Made by a program: the position numbers and the translations under genes. Below the pieces are notes generated by a model that ran no database searches, was not told the origin of the DNA, and saw nothing but the letters and a program-made list of their open reading frames with translations. Below are positions 8,337 to 17,352 of a stretch of 64,000 bases of DNA, piece by piece (position 1 is the stretch's first letter; the number at the start of each line of letters is the position of its first letter). The DNA lies in assembly GCF_900105905.1 (NCBI RefSeq), contig NZ_FNSV01000005.1, positions 8,261,001 through 8,325,000 on the forward strand. The letters are read 5' to 3'. Source of the stretch: Rhodococcus koreensis (lineage in GTDB: Bacteria; Actinomycetota; Actinomycetes; Mycobacteriales; Mycobacteriaceae).

Positions 8337-9318
8337 TGAGCTGCACCTCCCGCTTGTTGCCCAGTATGCCCTGCGGCCGGAAGACCATGAGCACCGCGAT
8401 CATGATGCCGAGCAGGACGAAGCGCATGGCCCCGACCTGCTGTTCCGTCAGCGGCAGCAGCGGCTCCGGACCGGAGATGGCCTGGCGCAGCAGTGCGTCC
8501 GGGATGGCCAGCAGGAACCAGAACAGCATCGCTCCGACCACCGGTCCGAAGACGGTGGCCGCGCCGCCGAGGATGAGGGCGCCGAACGCGAAGAACGTCT
8601 GGGCGGTGGAGTAGAAGTCGGGGTTGATCGACTTGGTCTGCAGTGCGTTGAACACACCGCCGAGCCCGCCGATCATGCCGCCGAGGACCAGCGCCTGCAT
8701 CTTGTAGACGAAGACGTTCTTGCCGAGGGCGCGCGCGGCGTCCTCGTCCTCGCGGACCGCCTTGAGGACGCGGCCCCACGGGCTGTGCGTGAGGAGGTAC
8801 ACGAACCCGCACAGCACCAGGACGAGAGTCCAGCCGACGACCATCGACCACAGGTCGTCGCCGTAGAACTTCACCCCGAGGAAGTTGTACTGCTTACCGG
8901 AGTCGAACGGGCTGAGCGTGGTGAACGGATCGGCGAAGCCGAACAGGCCGTTGGTGGAGCCGGTGATCGAATCCGAAGCGGTGGAGCGGAATATCAGCCG
9001 CAGGATCTCGGACGCGGCGATCGTGACGATGGCGAGGTAGTCGGCCCGCAGCCGCAGCGTCGGGATACCGAGGACGACGGCCAGCAACCCGGCGGCGACG
9101 AGACCGACGAGGATGCCGACCCACAGCGGCTGCTGGTAGGTGACGGTCATGATCCCGACGCCGTAGCCGCCGAGGAGTGCGAAACCGATCTGACCGAAGT
9201 TCAGCAGCCCGGCGTAACCGAAGTGCAGGTTGAGGCCGATTGCCAGCAGCGCGTAGAAGATCGCGGACGGGCCGATCAGCTGGGCGAGCGAGACCTGGAG
9301 TGCTCCTGCGATGTCCAT
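8329..9318 (-). CDS. livM: Branched-chain amino-acid ABC transporter permease LivM
   Basis: A 329-residue membrane protein with eight or more predicted helices. Family signatures are GLNLHFGYAGLLNFGQIGF near residue 30, RADYLAIVTIAASEILRL, and the cytoplasmic EAA-like loop RVLKAVREDEDAARALGKN near residue 190. It ends in the characteristic RPQGILGNKRE. It pairs with LivH to form the transmembrane pore of the importer. It follows livH with a four-base gap and overlaps livG, so all four genes form one operon read leftwards. Confidence 0.93.
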   Translation of the reverse strand: MDIAGALQVSLAQLIGPSAIFYALLAIGLNLHFGYAGLLNFGQIGFALLGGYGVGIMTVTYQQPLWVGILVGLVAAGLLAVVLGIPTLRLRADYLAIVTIAASEILRLIFRSTASDSITGSTNGLFGFADPFTTLSPFDSGKQYNFLGVKFYGDDLWSMVVGWTLVLVLCGFVYLLTHSPWGRVLKAVREDEDAARALGKNVFVYKMQALVLGGMIGGLGGVFNALQTKSINPDFYSTAQTFFAFGALILGGAATVFGPVVGAMLFWFLLAIPDALLRQAISGPEPLLPLTEQQVGAMRFVLLGIMIAVLMVFRPQGILGNKREVQLNA

Positions 9319-9322
9319 GCCC

Positions 9323-10726
9323 TCACCCGATCCTTTGCCGGCTGCCGAGAATGCCCTGAGGCCGGACGACCAGGATGACGATCAAGATGAGCAGTCCTCC
9401 GATGTACTTGAGGTCGGGGTTGATCACCAGCGTCGACAGCTGGACGAGCAGACCGACGATCACACAGCCGAGCAGCGCGCCGTAGGCGGTGCCGAGTCCG
9501 CCGAGGGTGATGCCGGCGAACATCAGCAGCAGGAGTTTGAAACCCATCTCCCACTGCACGCGGCCGCCGAGTTCGGAGATGCCGAACAGGACGCCGCCGA
9601 GCGCGGCCAGGCCGCCGCCGAGCCCCCACACGAAGCGGATCACCCGTTCGACGTCGATGCCGGAGGACGCGGCCAGGTCGCGGTTGTCGGACACCGCCCG
9701 CATGGCCTTGCCGATGCGCGTCTTCTGCAGCAGCAGGGCCACTCCGACGAGGACGACGAGGCTGATTGCGATGCACACGAGGTTGGCGTCGGTGATCGCG
9801 ATCGGACCCCAGTGCCGCTCCACCTGCGCCTGGTAGTCGACGAACGGCTCCGCGCGATCGGAGAAGAAGATCAGGATCAGGTAGCGCAGGGAGATCGCGA
9901 GCCCGATCGACACCACCAGCTGGGCTATCAGGCCGGTCTTGCGTTTTCGCAGCGGTTTCCAGATCGCGGCGTTGTTCAGCAGGCCGATCAGGATCCCCAC
10001 GAACACCGCGAGGACGGTGGCCGGGATCAGCTGCACACCGAACGTCACGTTGATCACCCACGCCGCGACCGCGCCGAGGGTGACGAGTTCGCCGTGCGCG
10101 AAGTTCGTCAGGCCGGTGGTGCCGTAGATCAGGCTCAGCCCGACACCGGCGATGGCGATGACGAGACCGAACCGGAGTCCGTCGATGGTCTGGCGAATCA
10201 GTTTCTCGTAGAACGGCACCCCGGAACCGGTGCGGGCCTCGCCGAACGAGAAGATCACCGTGTTGGTGCGACCGGCCACCACTTCACGCTGCACCGTGCC
10301 CTGCACGCTGACATTGTCGGGAAGCGAGTCCGCCACGATCTCGAACGTGTACGTGCCGGGCGCGACCTGGACTTCCCAGCGGCCGTTCGCCTCCGACGTC
10401 GCCTTCGCCACCTCGTTGCCCGACGAATCGAGAGCGCGCACCTCGACGTCCGCGAGCCGTTCGCCGGCGTTGTTCAGATTGCCGCTGACCCGCACCGCGT
10501 TCTCCGGGGGCGCCGGTTGCTGACTGGTTGCGGTCGGTGGGGGCGGTGGGGTGGGTTCCTGCGCCGCCGCGGGACCGCCGAAGGCGATCGCCGCGACGAG
10601 GCCGAGTAGGACGAGGACGAACGCACGGCCGAGTTGCCGGGTGACCGGACCTCGTCTCGTGCGGTTCCTCGCGGATGTCGGTCGCGTACTCACTGCTGGG
10701 AGTCGCTTCCTCACGGTTGGGGCCAC
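9323..10726 (-). CDS. livH: LivH-type permease fused to an N-terminal extracytoplasmic domain
   Basis: A 467-residue protein. The C-terminal 300 residues are a LivH permease (GVGLSLIYGTTGLTNFAHGE, LQKTRIGKAMRAVSDNRDLA, RPQGILGS). Before them come a hydrophobic signal (AFVLVLLGLVAAIAFGGPAA), a Pro/Thr-rich stretch (residues about 57-75) and a beta-sandwich-like segment (about 76-165) containing VRVSGNLNNAGERLADVEVR then GRWEVQVAPGTYTFEI. The last pattern is that of carboxypeptidase-regulatory/Cna-B-like domains. E. coli LivH is about 308 residues, so roughly 150 extra residues face outside. The GTG start has GGAGGA six bases upstream. It is the first gene of the operon, divergent from polA. 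Confidence 0.9.
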   Translation of the reverse strand: MAPTVRKRLPAVSTRPTSARNRTRRGPVTRQLGRAFVLVLLGLVAAIAFGGPAAAQEPTPPPPPTATSQQPAPPENAVRVSGNLNNAGERLADVEVRALDSSGNEVAKATSEANGRWEVQVAPGTYTFEIVADSLPDNVSVQGTVQREVVAGRTNTVIFSFGEARTGSGVPFYEKLIRQTIDGLRFGLVIAIAGVGLSLIYGTTGLTNFAHGELVTLGAVAAWVINVTFGVQLIPATVLAVFVGILIGLLNNAAIWKPLRKRKTGLIAQLVVSIGLAISLRYLILIFFSDRAEPFVDYQAQVERHWGPIAITDANLVCIAISLVVLVGVALLLQKTRIGKAMRAVSDNRDLAASSGIDVERVIRFVWGLGGGLAALGGVLFGISELGGRVQWEMGFKLLLLMFAGITLGGLGTAYGALLGCVIVGLLVQLSTLVINPDLKYIGGLLILIVILVVRPQGILGSRQRIG

Positions 10727-10905
10727 GCAGGTCCTCCGGAAACGTGTAGATCGGTCAGGAACGTGCTGCGACGGGCTCGACTACCGCCCGTGCCGCAATT
10801 TCCGGACTCTAACGGCTCCGGTCGCGCGAAATGGGGTTCTCGGATTTCCGGCACGTTTCGGTTGGGTATCGAACCATCCGGCTGATCGGTGTCGGATCCG
10901 CTCCC

Positions 10906-10920
10906 TAGACTGGGCAACCG
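10906..10920 (+). promoter_or_regulatory. polA -10 hexamer with leaderless GTG start
   Basis: TAGACT at 10906-10911 lies eight bases before the polA GTG, with no ribosome binding site between them. This is the geometry of a leaderless transcript. Confidence 0.5.
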
Positions 10921-13664
10921 TGAGCCCTGCAACCACCCCCCGGTCCACCACGTCCCCCGCGTCCGGCGCAGCCGCGCCGTCCGACGATCGCCCCACCCTG
11001 ATGCTGCTCGACGGCCATTCGCTGGCCTTCCGTGCGTTCTACGCCCTGCCCGCCGAGAACTTCAAGACGCACAGCGGTCAGGTCACCAACGCCGTCTACG
11101 GGTTCACGTCGATGTTGATCAATCTGCTGCGCGACGAACAGCCCACCCATGTGGCGGCGGCGTTCGACGTGTCCCGGCAGACGTTCCGGGCCGAGAAGTT
11201 CCCCGAGTACAAGGCCAACCGCAGCAAGGCCCCGGACGAGTTCAAGGGGCAGGTCGAGATCACCAAGGACGTCCTCGGGGCCCTCGGCATCCCGGTGATG
11301 GCCGAGGAGGGCTTCGAGGCCGACGACATCATCGCCACGCTCACCACCCAGGCGGAGGTGCTCGGGTACCGCGTCCTGGTGGTGACCGGCGACCGGGACT
11401 CGCTCCAGCTGGTGACCGACGGGGTGACGGTGCTCTACCCGAAGAAGGGCGTCTCGGACCTCACCCGGTTCACGCCGGCGGCCGTCGAGGAGAAGTACGG
11501 GCTCACACCTGCGCAGTACCCCGACTTCGCGGCCCTGCGCGGCGACCCGAGCGACAACCTGCCGGGCATCCCCGGGGTGGGGGAGAAGACCGCCACCAAG
11601 TGGATCAAGGAGTACGGCGATCTCGTCGGGCTGGTCGACAACGTCGACAAGGTTCGGGGCAAGGTCGGTGACGCGCTGCGGGAGAACCTGCCGAACGTCC
11701 TGCTCAACCGTGAGCTCACCGAGATGGTGCGCGACGTCCCGCTGCCGTACACCCCGGACCAGCTGATGCTCGCCCAGTGGGATCGGGAGAAGATCCACGC
11801 GCTGTTCGACGACCTCGAGTTCAAGGTGCTGCGCGACCGGCTGTTCGCGACGCTCGCCCCGGTCGAAGCCGAGGCGGAGGAGGGCTTCGAGGTGCGCGGC
11901 AGTGCGCTCGAGCCGGGTGCGGTCGCGGACTGGCTGTCGGCGCACGCGTCGGCGGGCGAGCGGTCCGGGGTGTCGGTGGTCGGCACCCGCACCCCGTACG
12001 GCGGCGACGTGACGGCCCTCGCCGTCGCAGCCGCCGACGGCGAGGGCGCGTACATTGCCACCGCGTCCGCCACCCCGGAGGACGAGAAGGCGCTCGGCGA
12101 CTGGCTCGCGGACGCGACCCAGCCTAAGGCCCTGCACGAGGCCAAGTGGGCGATGCACGCGCTGCGCGGACGCGGCTGGATGCTCGGCGGTCTCACCAGC
12201 GACACCGCGCTGGCGGCGTACCTGGTGCGCCCCGGGCAGCGGACGTTCAACCTCGACGACCTGTCGCTGCGCTATCTGCGCAGGGAACTGCGAGTGGAGG
12301 AGACCGGGCAGGAGCAGCTGTCGCTGCTCGACGACGCCGATCAGGTCGACGCCGAAGCCGCCGAGACCGAGATTCTCAGTGCCCGCGCCGTCCTCGACCT
12401 CGCGGCCGCGCTCGACACGGAACTCGAGAACATCGAGTCGACGGCCCTGCTGTCCGAGATGGAGTTGCCGCTGCTGGCGGTGCTGGCCGACATCGAGGCG
12501 TCCGGTATCGCCGTCGACGGCGACCACCTGCACGACCTGCAGAGCCGGTTCGCGGCCGAGGTGTCCGAGGCGGCGGAGGCGGCCTACGGGGTCATCGGCA
12601 AGCAGATCAACCTCGGGTCACCCAAGCAGCTGCAGGTCGTGCTGTTCGACGAGCTGGAGATGCCCAAGACGAAGAAGACGAAGACCGGCTACACCACGGA
12701 CGCCGAGGCGCTGCAGAACCTGTTCGAGAAGACGTCGCACCCGTTCCTCGAGCACCTTCTCGCGCACCGCGACGCGACGCGGCTGAAGGTGACCGTCGAC
12801 GGTCTGCTGAAGACGGTCGCCGAGGACGGCCGGATCCACACGACGTTCAACCAGACGGTCGCCGCCACCGGCCGGTTGTCGTCCACCGAGCCCAATCTCC
12901 AGAACATCCCGGTGCGCACGGACGCGGGCCGTCAGATCCGTGACGGGTTCGTCGTCGGCGAGGGCTTCGACTCGCTGCTCACCGCAGACTACAGCCAGAT
13001 CGAGATGCGGATCATGGCGCACGTGTCCGGCGACGAGGGCCTGATCGAGGCGTTCAACACCGGCGAGGATCTGCACAGCTTCGTCGGTGCCCGCGCGTTC
13101 GGCGTGCCGATCGAGGAGGTCACCCCCGAGCTGCGCCGCCGCGTGAAGGCGATGTCGTACGGGCTGGCGTACGGGCTCAGCGCGTTCGGTCTGGCGGCGC
13201 AGCTCAAGATCTCGACCGAAGAGGCCAAATCGCAGATGGAGGCGTACTTCGCCCGGTTCGGTGGGGTGCGTGACTACCTGCACGAGGTCGTGGAACAGGC
13301 CCGCAAGGACGGCTACACGTCGACGCTGTACGGGCGCCGCCGCTACCTGCCCGACCTCACCAGCGACAACCGCCAGCGGCGGGAGGTCGCCGAGCGTGCC
13401 GCGCTCAACGCCCCCATCCAGGGCACGGCCGCCGACATCATCAAGGTCGCGATGATCGACGTGCAGCGTTCGCTGCGCGAGGCGGGTCTGAAGTCGCGCA
13501 TGCTGCTGCAGGTGCACGACGAACTGGTGCTCGAGGTCGTCGAAGCGGAACGGGACCAGGTGGAACAGCTGGTCCGCGACAAGATGGCCTCGGCCATCGA
13601 ACTGTCGGTGCCGCTCGACGTGTCCGTCGGCACCGGTCGCAGCTGGGACGCCGCCGCGCACTAG
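10920..13664 (+). CDS. polA: DNA polymerase I
   Basis: A 914-residue protein with three parts: a 5'-3' exonuclease domain (about 25-310, TLMLLDGHSLAFRAFYALP, with the helix-hairpin-helix GIPGVGEKTATKWI), a central exonuclease-like domain without the canonical 3'-5' catalytic acids (about 330-520), and the family A polymerase. Motif A is DYSQIEMRIMAH (near 690), motif B RRRVKAMSYGLAYGLSAFG (near 740) and motif C QVHDELVLEV (near 865). It fills repair gaps and removes RNA primers. The frame is open further upstream, but homology begins at DDRPTLMLLDG and the GTG at 10920 sits behind a -10 hexamer. Confidence 0.96.
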   Translation: MSPATTPRSTTSPASGAAAPSDDRPTLMLLDGHSLAFRAFYALPAENFKTHSGQVTNAVYGFTSMLINLLRDEQPTHVAAAFDVSRQTFRAEKFPEYKANRSKAPDEFKGQVEITKDVLGALGIPVMAEEGFEADDIIATLTTQAEVLGYRVLVVTGDRDSLQLVTDGVTVLYPKKGVSDLTRFTPAAVEEKYGLTPAQYPDFAALRGDPSDNLPGIPGVGEKTATKWIKEYGDLVGLVDNVDKVRGKVGDALRENLPNVLLNRELTEMVRDVPLPYTPDQLMLAQWDREKIHALFDDLEFKVLRDRLFATLAPVEAEAEEGFEVRGSALEPGAVADWLSAHASAGERSGVSVVGTRTPYGGDVTALAVAAADGEGAYIATASATPEDEKALGDWLADATQPKALHEAKWAMHALRGRGWMLGGLTSDTALAAYLVRPGQRTFNLDDLSLRYLRRELRVEETGQEQLSLLDDADQVDAEAAETEILSARAVLDLAAALDTELENIESTALLSEMELPLLAVLADIEASGIAVDGDHLHDLQSRFAAEVSEAAEAAYGVIGKQINLGSPKQLQVVLFDELEMPKTKKTKTGYTTDAEALQNLFEKTSHPFLEHLLAHRDATRLKVTVDGLLKTVAEDGRIHTTFNQTVAATGRLSSTEPNLQNIPVRTDAGRQIRDGFVVGEGFDSLLTADYSQIEMRIMAHVSGDEGLIEAFNTGEDLHSFVGARAFGVPIEEVTPELRRRVKAMSYGLAYGLSAFGLAAQLKISTEEAKSQMEAYFARFGGVRDYLHEVVEQARKDGYTSTLYGRRRYLPDLTSDNRQRREVAERAALNAPIQGTAADIIKVAMIDVQRSLREAGLKSRMLLQVHDELVLEVVEAERDQVEQLVRDKMASAIELSVPLDVSVGTGRSWDAAAH

Positions 13665-13706
13665 GCGGCGGTCCTCCGCTCGGTTCGGCCGCGGCGGTCC
13701 TACGCC

Positions 13707-14075
13707 CTATTCGGCGGGGGCCTGCTCGGCGATCTGCTTGCGCACCTCGTCCATGTCGAGGGCCTTGACCTGCGTGAGAAGATCCTCGAGCGCCGCGGGC
13801 GGCAGCGCACCCGGCTGACTGAACACCAGCACACCCTCGCGGAACGCCATGATGGTCGGGATCGAGCGGATGTTCGCGGCGGCGGCGATGCCCTGCTCCG
13901 CCTCGGTGTCGACCTTGGCGTGTACGACGTCGGGGTGCTGCTCCGACGAGGCCTCGAAGGTGGGGGCGAAGGAGCGGCACGGTCCGCACCACGATGCCCA
14001 GAAGTCGACCAGAACGACGTCGTTGCCGGTCACGGTCTCGTCGAAGTTCTGCTGAGTCAGAGTCTTGGTGGCCAC
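13707..14075 (-). CDS. Thioredoxin
   Basis: A 122-residue thioredoxin with the WCGPC redox site in FWASWCGPCRSFAP (near residue 35), the conserved cis-proline region RSIPTIMAFREG, and a C-terminal amphipathic helix. The acidic tail is slightly longer than E. coli TrxA. The GTG at 14075 has AAAGGACC about five bases upstream; an in-frame extension to 14240 is low-complexity and overlaps the next gene. A small cytosolic disulfide reductase is the expected role. It is convergent with polA across a 42-bp gap. Confidence 0.93.
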   Translation of the reverse strand: MATKTLTQQNFDETVTGNDVVLVDFWASWCGPCRSFAPTFEASSEQHPDVVHAKVDTEAEQGIAAAANIRSIPTIMAFREGVLVFSQPGALPPAALEDLLTQVKALDMDEVRKQIAEQAPAE

Positions 14076-14145
14076 GAGGGTCCTTTCGATCGGTGGGTCT
14101 GCCTGTGCAACGCCGCGTCGCCGTCGATTCTTCCCTGCGGGTTCC

Positions 14146-15144
14146 TCACCCGGTGCGCTCCGTGTCCCGGAACGTGCGGCGGTACGCCTGCGGGGTGGTG
14201 TGGCGCAGCCGCAGGAAATGCTGCCGCAGCACCGCACCACCGCCGAAGCCGACGCGTTCGGCGATCACGTCGACCGAAAGGTCCGAGTTCTCGAGCAGGT
14301 GCTGCGCGGCCAGCACCCGCTGGTCGCTGAGCCAGCGGGCCGGGGTGGTTCCGGTCTCGGCCTGGAATCGTCGCGCGAACGTCCGGGGCGACATGTTGGC
14401 CTTGGCCGCCACCGCGGTCACCGTGAGGTCGAGGGCGAGGTGCTCGGTCATCCAGTCGAGCAGCGGCCCGAGGGTGTCGATCGTCGTCGACGGCAGCGGC
14501 ATCGCCACGTACTGCGCCTGGCCGCCGTCGCGGTGCGGCGGGACGACCATGCGCCGGGCGATCACGTTGGCCACCTTGCTGCCCTGTTCCTTGCGCACGA
14601 TGTGCAGGCACAGGTCGATGCCGGCGGCGGTGCCGGCGCTGGTCAGGACCGGATCGTCGTCGACGTAGAGGACGTTCGGGTCGACGGTGGCCGCCGGGTG
14701 GAGTTCGGCGAGCCGCCGGGCGTGCCGCCAGTGGGTGGTGCACTTGCGTCCGTCCAGCAGTCCGGCGGCCCCGAGCACGAACGCGCCGCTGCACAGGCTG
14801 GCGACCTTGGCGCCGCGGTCCACCGCGGCCCGGAGTTTGTCGAGGAGAGGATCCATGTGCGGGGCAGGCTCCTTCGCGCACAGGTAGGAGCCGTCGTCCT
14901 CGGCGTAGGTGCCGCCCGCGGGAACGACGATGAGGTCGGCGTCGTCGAGCCGGTCGAGGTCGTACGGGACGTCGATGCCGTATCCGAAACGGGTGCGGAT
15001 GGGTTCCGGTGAGCCGGCGACGAGGGAGAAGTCGTAGGTGGGCAGGCCGTCGTCGGATCGGTCGAAACCGAACACCTCGCAGGCGACGCCGAGTTCGAAC
15101 GCCTCGGTGAGCGGCATGAGGGGTACGACGACCTTTTTCAGCAC
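14146..15144 (-). CDS. GlxA-type transcriptional regulator (DJ-1/PfpI domain plus AraC helix-turn-helix)
   Basis: A 332-residue protein. Residues 1-180 form a class I glutamine-amidotransferase-like (DJ-1/PfpI) domain with the nucleophile-elbow cysteine in VASLCSGAFVLGAAGLL. Residues about 225-325 form an AraC double helix-turn-helix (VTAVAAKANMSPRTFARRFQ, then SVDVIAERVGFGGGAVLRQH). GlxA regulators sense small metabolites; the regulated genes here are unknown, but the divergent small membrane protein/EamA transcript is the nearest candidate. A TTG at 15147 precedes the chosen GTG; neither has a clear ribosome binding site. Confidence 0.9.
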   Translation of the reverse strand: MLKKVVVPLMPLTEAFELGVACEVFGFDRSDDGLPTYDFSLVAGSPEPIRTRFGYGIDVPYDLDRLDDADLIVVPAGGTYAEDDGSYLCAKEPAPHMDPLLDKLRAAVDRGAKVASLCSGAFVLGAAGLLDGRKCTTHWRHARRLAELHPAATVDPNVLYVDDDPVLTSAGTAAGIDLCLHIVRKEQGSKVANVIARRMVVPPHRDGGQAQYVAMPLPSTTIDTLGPLLDWMTEHLALDLTVTAVAAKANMSPRTFARRFQAETGTTPARWLSDQRVLAAQHLLENSDLSVDVIAERVGFGGGAVLRQHFLRLRHTTPQAYRRTFRDTERTG

Positions 15145-15225
15145 CAACCCAGTATGGCAGGAAAACGATCAACTATGTCTTTTCTGCCACTTTTGCTCGG
15201 AGGCCGAGAGAACCAGGCTGAAGGC

Positions 15226-15342
15226 ATGACAATCCTGGTCGTGGTACTCCTCGTGTTCCTGGCGCTCGACGCGCTGGCGCTTGCCGGCCGCACGCCCGAC
15301 ACCCACAACGAAGTCATCCAGCACGGAGACTTCCGGTTTTGA
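15226..15342 (+). CDS. Small single-pass membrane protein, unknown function
   Basis: A 38-codon reading frame: MTILVVVLLVFLALDALALA forms a single transmembrane helix, and a short hydrophilic tail (GRTPDTHNEVIQHGDFRF) follows. The codon bias matches neighbouring genes, and its TGA overlaps the TTG start of the disrupted EamA gene by four bases, as in a coupled pair. A weak GAAGGC precedes the ATG. No family is recognised with certainty. It may assist the adjacent transporter or be an independent small envelope protein. Confidence 0.5.
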   Translation: MTILVVVLLVFLALDALALAGRTPDTHNEVIQHGDFRF

Positions 15343-15388
15343 GAGGGAATCCGGCGGTTCAGTACGCGGGCACGGCGCTCGCCTGGGG
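15339..15388 (+). pseudogene. EamA-family transporter, 5' remnant interrupted by IS607 element
   Basis: From a TTG overlapping the preceding TGA, the frame reads LRGNPAVQYAGTALAWG, the first helix of an EamA (drug/metabolite transporter) protein. The element starts directly after the GG at 15387-15388. Beyond it the frame meets a stop (TAA) within 10 codons. Joining base 15388 to 17385 restores ALAWGASFLFIS in frame. Confidence 0.75.
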
Positions 15389-15445
15389 TGTTGCGCTGCT
15401 CGCGTAATCCTGTAAGGACATGTCATTCTGTGTCATAATGGGCAC

Positions 15446-16042
15446 GTGAAGTTGAGCGCGTGGGCGAAGGAGCAGGGGGTCTCGTACCGCACTGCGCTGA
15501 ATTGGTTCCACGCCGGAAAGCTCCCCGTGCCCGCCCGGCAGCTCCCGACCGGCACGATCCTTATCGACCCGCCCGTTCGGGAATCCGGTGTGACCGTGGC
15601 GTATTGCCGAGTCTCCTCGCACGAGCAGAAGTCGGACCTCGAACGCCAAGCCGGGCGGGTCGTGACCGGTGCAGGGGAGCGTGGGCTGTCGATCGACCGC
15701 ACCATCACCGAAATCGGGTCCGGGCTGGGCGGGCGGGCCGGGAAGCTGCGGAAGCTGCTCGCCGACCCGGCCGTGACCACGATCGTGGTGGAGCACCGCG
15801 ACCGACTGGCTTCCTTCGGAGTGGAGTACCTCGAAGCTGCGCTGTCCGCTCAGGGGCGACGCATTGTCGTGCTGGATGATTCCGAGGTCGTTGATGATTC
15901 TGAGGTCGCCGACGACCTGGTGCGCGAGATGACCGAGGTGCTGACCTCGATGTGTGTGCGCCTGTACGGCCGTCGCTCCGCCTCTCGGAGGGCGGCGGCG
16001 GGGGTGCGTGCAGCGCAAGCCGAGCCCGAGGAGTCGACGTGA
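15446..16042 (+). CDS. tnpA: IS607-type serine recombinase TnpA
   Basis: A 198-residue protein. An N-terminal MerR-like helix-turn-helix (residues 1-40: AWAKEQGVSYRTALNWFHAG) precedes a serine-resolvase catalytic domain. The nucleophile is in VAYCRVSSHEQ (Ser near 57), followed by the conserved DLERQ and the arginine-rich VVEHRDRLASFGVEYLEAAL. The helix-turn-helix before the catalytic domain is diagnostic for IS607 rather than Tn3 resolvases. It catalyses excision and integration at GG dinucleotides. CATAAT at 15434-15439 is six bases before the GTG, so the message may be leaderless. Its stop overlaps the tnpB start (GTGA). Confidence 0.95.
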   Translation: MKLSAWAKEQGVSYRTALNWFHAGKLPVPARQLPTGTILIDPPVRESGVTVAYCRVSSHEQKSDLERQAGRVVTGAGERGLSIDRTITEIGSGLGGRAGKLRKLLADPAVTTIVVEHRDRLASFGVEYLEAALSAQGRRIVVLDDSEVVDDSEVADDLVREMTEVLTSMCVRLYGRRSASRRAAAGVRAAQAEPEEST

Positions 16043-17352
16043 TCCGGGCGTATCTGTTCGCCCTCGATCCGACCGAGGCGCAAGCCGACGCGATGGCCTC
16101 GCACTGCGGTGCCACACGGGTCGCCTACAACTGGTGCCTGGCCCGAGTGAAGGCGAACTGGTCGCAGCGTGCTGCGGAGCAGACCTACGGCCTGACCGGT
16201 GATCAACTCACCCCATGGGTGGCCACTTCCGCCTACAGTCTGCGGAAGGCGTGGAACGCGGCCAAGGATGAGGTGGCGCCGTGGTGGAAGCAGAACAGCA
16301 AGGAGGCGTACGCCTCGGGCTGCGCCAACCTCGCCGCCGCGCTCGCCAACCGCACGGCGGGCCGAGCGAAGATGCCCCGGTTTAAGTCCAAGCGGACCGC
16401 GCGCATGTCGTGCAAGTTCACCACCGGCCGATTCGGGCTGGTCCGCGACCGCCGGCACGTGCAGTTGCCCGTGATCGGGGTGGTGCGCACCGGTGAGTCG
16501 ACCCGCAAACTGGCCCGCAAGATCGACGCGGGCACCGCGCGTATCCGGTCGGCCACCCTGTCATACCAGCGCGGTCGCTGGCACGTCTCGTTCTCCGTCG
16601 ACCTCCCGGACGCCGCACCCGAAGAACGCACCGGTGGCGGGGTGGTCGGCGTCGATCTCGGTATCTCACATCTGGCTACCCTCTCGACCGGTGAGCAGGT
16701 GCCGAACCAGCGTCGCCTCGATGCCGAGTTGTCGAACCTGCGCCGCGCCGAACGGGCCTGCGCTCGCCGGCGCGGCCCGGACCGCCGAACCGGTGTCGCG
16801 CCGTCGAACCGGTGGAAGAAGGCCCGCGCCCGCGCCGACCGCATCCACACCCGCGTGGCGAACCTGCGTCGCGACGACACCCACCAGTTCACTACCCGTC
16901 TGGTGCGGGAGTTCGACACGATCGTGATCGAAGACCTGCACGTGGCCGGGATGCTGCGGAACCGGCGTCTGGCCCGGCACATCGCCGGCGTGTCGTGGGC
17001 GGAGATCCGCCGTCAGCTCACCTACAAGACCGAACGGGCCGGGGTCCGGCTCGTGGTGGCGGACCGTTGGTTCGCTTCCTCCAAGACCTGCTCGGAGTGC
17101 GGGACAGCGAAAGCCAAGCTGCCCCTGAATGAGCGGGTGTTCGCCTGCCTGGCTTGCGGGATCATCCTTGATCGGGATGAGAACGCGGCCCGGAACCTGG
17201 CCGCTGCGGCGGTCGACACCGGCGAGTTGCGCCGGGAGCTGCCCGATGGAAGCGATGTCAGACGGACGTGCTCGCACGCTTCGCAGTCGCACCGCCACGG
17301 GAAGAGTCCGCACAGGACTCAACGCCACCACCGCAAGGTAGTGGCTCGATGA
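16039..17352 (+). CDS. tnpB: TnpB RNA-guided nuclease of the IS607 element
   Basis: A 437-residue protein. All three RuvC acids are present: Asp in GVVGVDLGISHLATL (near 205), Glu in FDTIVIEDLHVAGML (near 297) and Asp in LDRDENAARNLAAAA (near 380). A zinc ribbon CSECG...CLACG lies between the last two (about 350-372). The N-terminal part (FALDPTEAQADAMASHCGAT, then YNWCLARVKANW) is the usual TnpB wedge/REC region. TnpB of this class cuts DNA guided by an RNA derived from the element's right end. The length and catalytic residues suggest an active nuclease. It starts at a GTG overlapping the tnpA stop. Confidence 0.94.
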   Translation: MIRAYLFALDPTEAQADAMASHCGATRVAYNWCLARVKANWSQRAAEQTYGLTGDQLTPWVATSAYSLRKAWNAAKDEVAPWWKQNSKEAYASGCANLAAALANRTAGRAKMPRFKSKRTARMSCKFTTGRFGLVRDRRHVQLPVIGVVRTGESTRKLARKIDAGTARIRSATLSYQRGRWHVSFSVDLPDAAPEERTGGGVVGVDLGISHLATLSTGEQVPNQRRLDAELSNLRRAERACARRRGPDRRTGVAPSNRWKKARARADRIHTRVANLRRDDTHQFTTRLVREFDTIVIEDLHVAGMLRNRRLARHIAGVSWAEIRRQLTYKTERAGVRLVVADRWFASSKTCSECGTAKAKLPLNERVFACLACGIILDRDENAARNLAAAAVDTGELRRELPDGSDVRRTCSHASQSHRHGKSPHRTQRHHRKVVAR

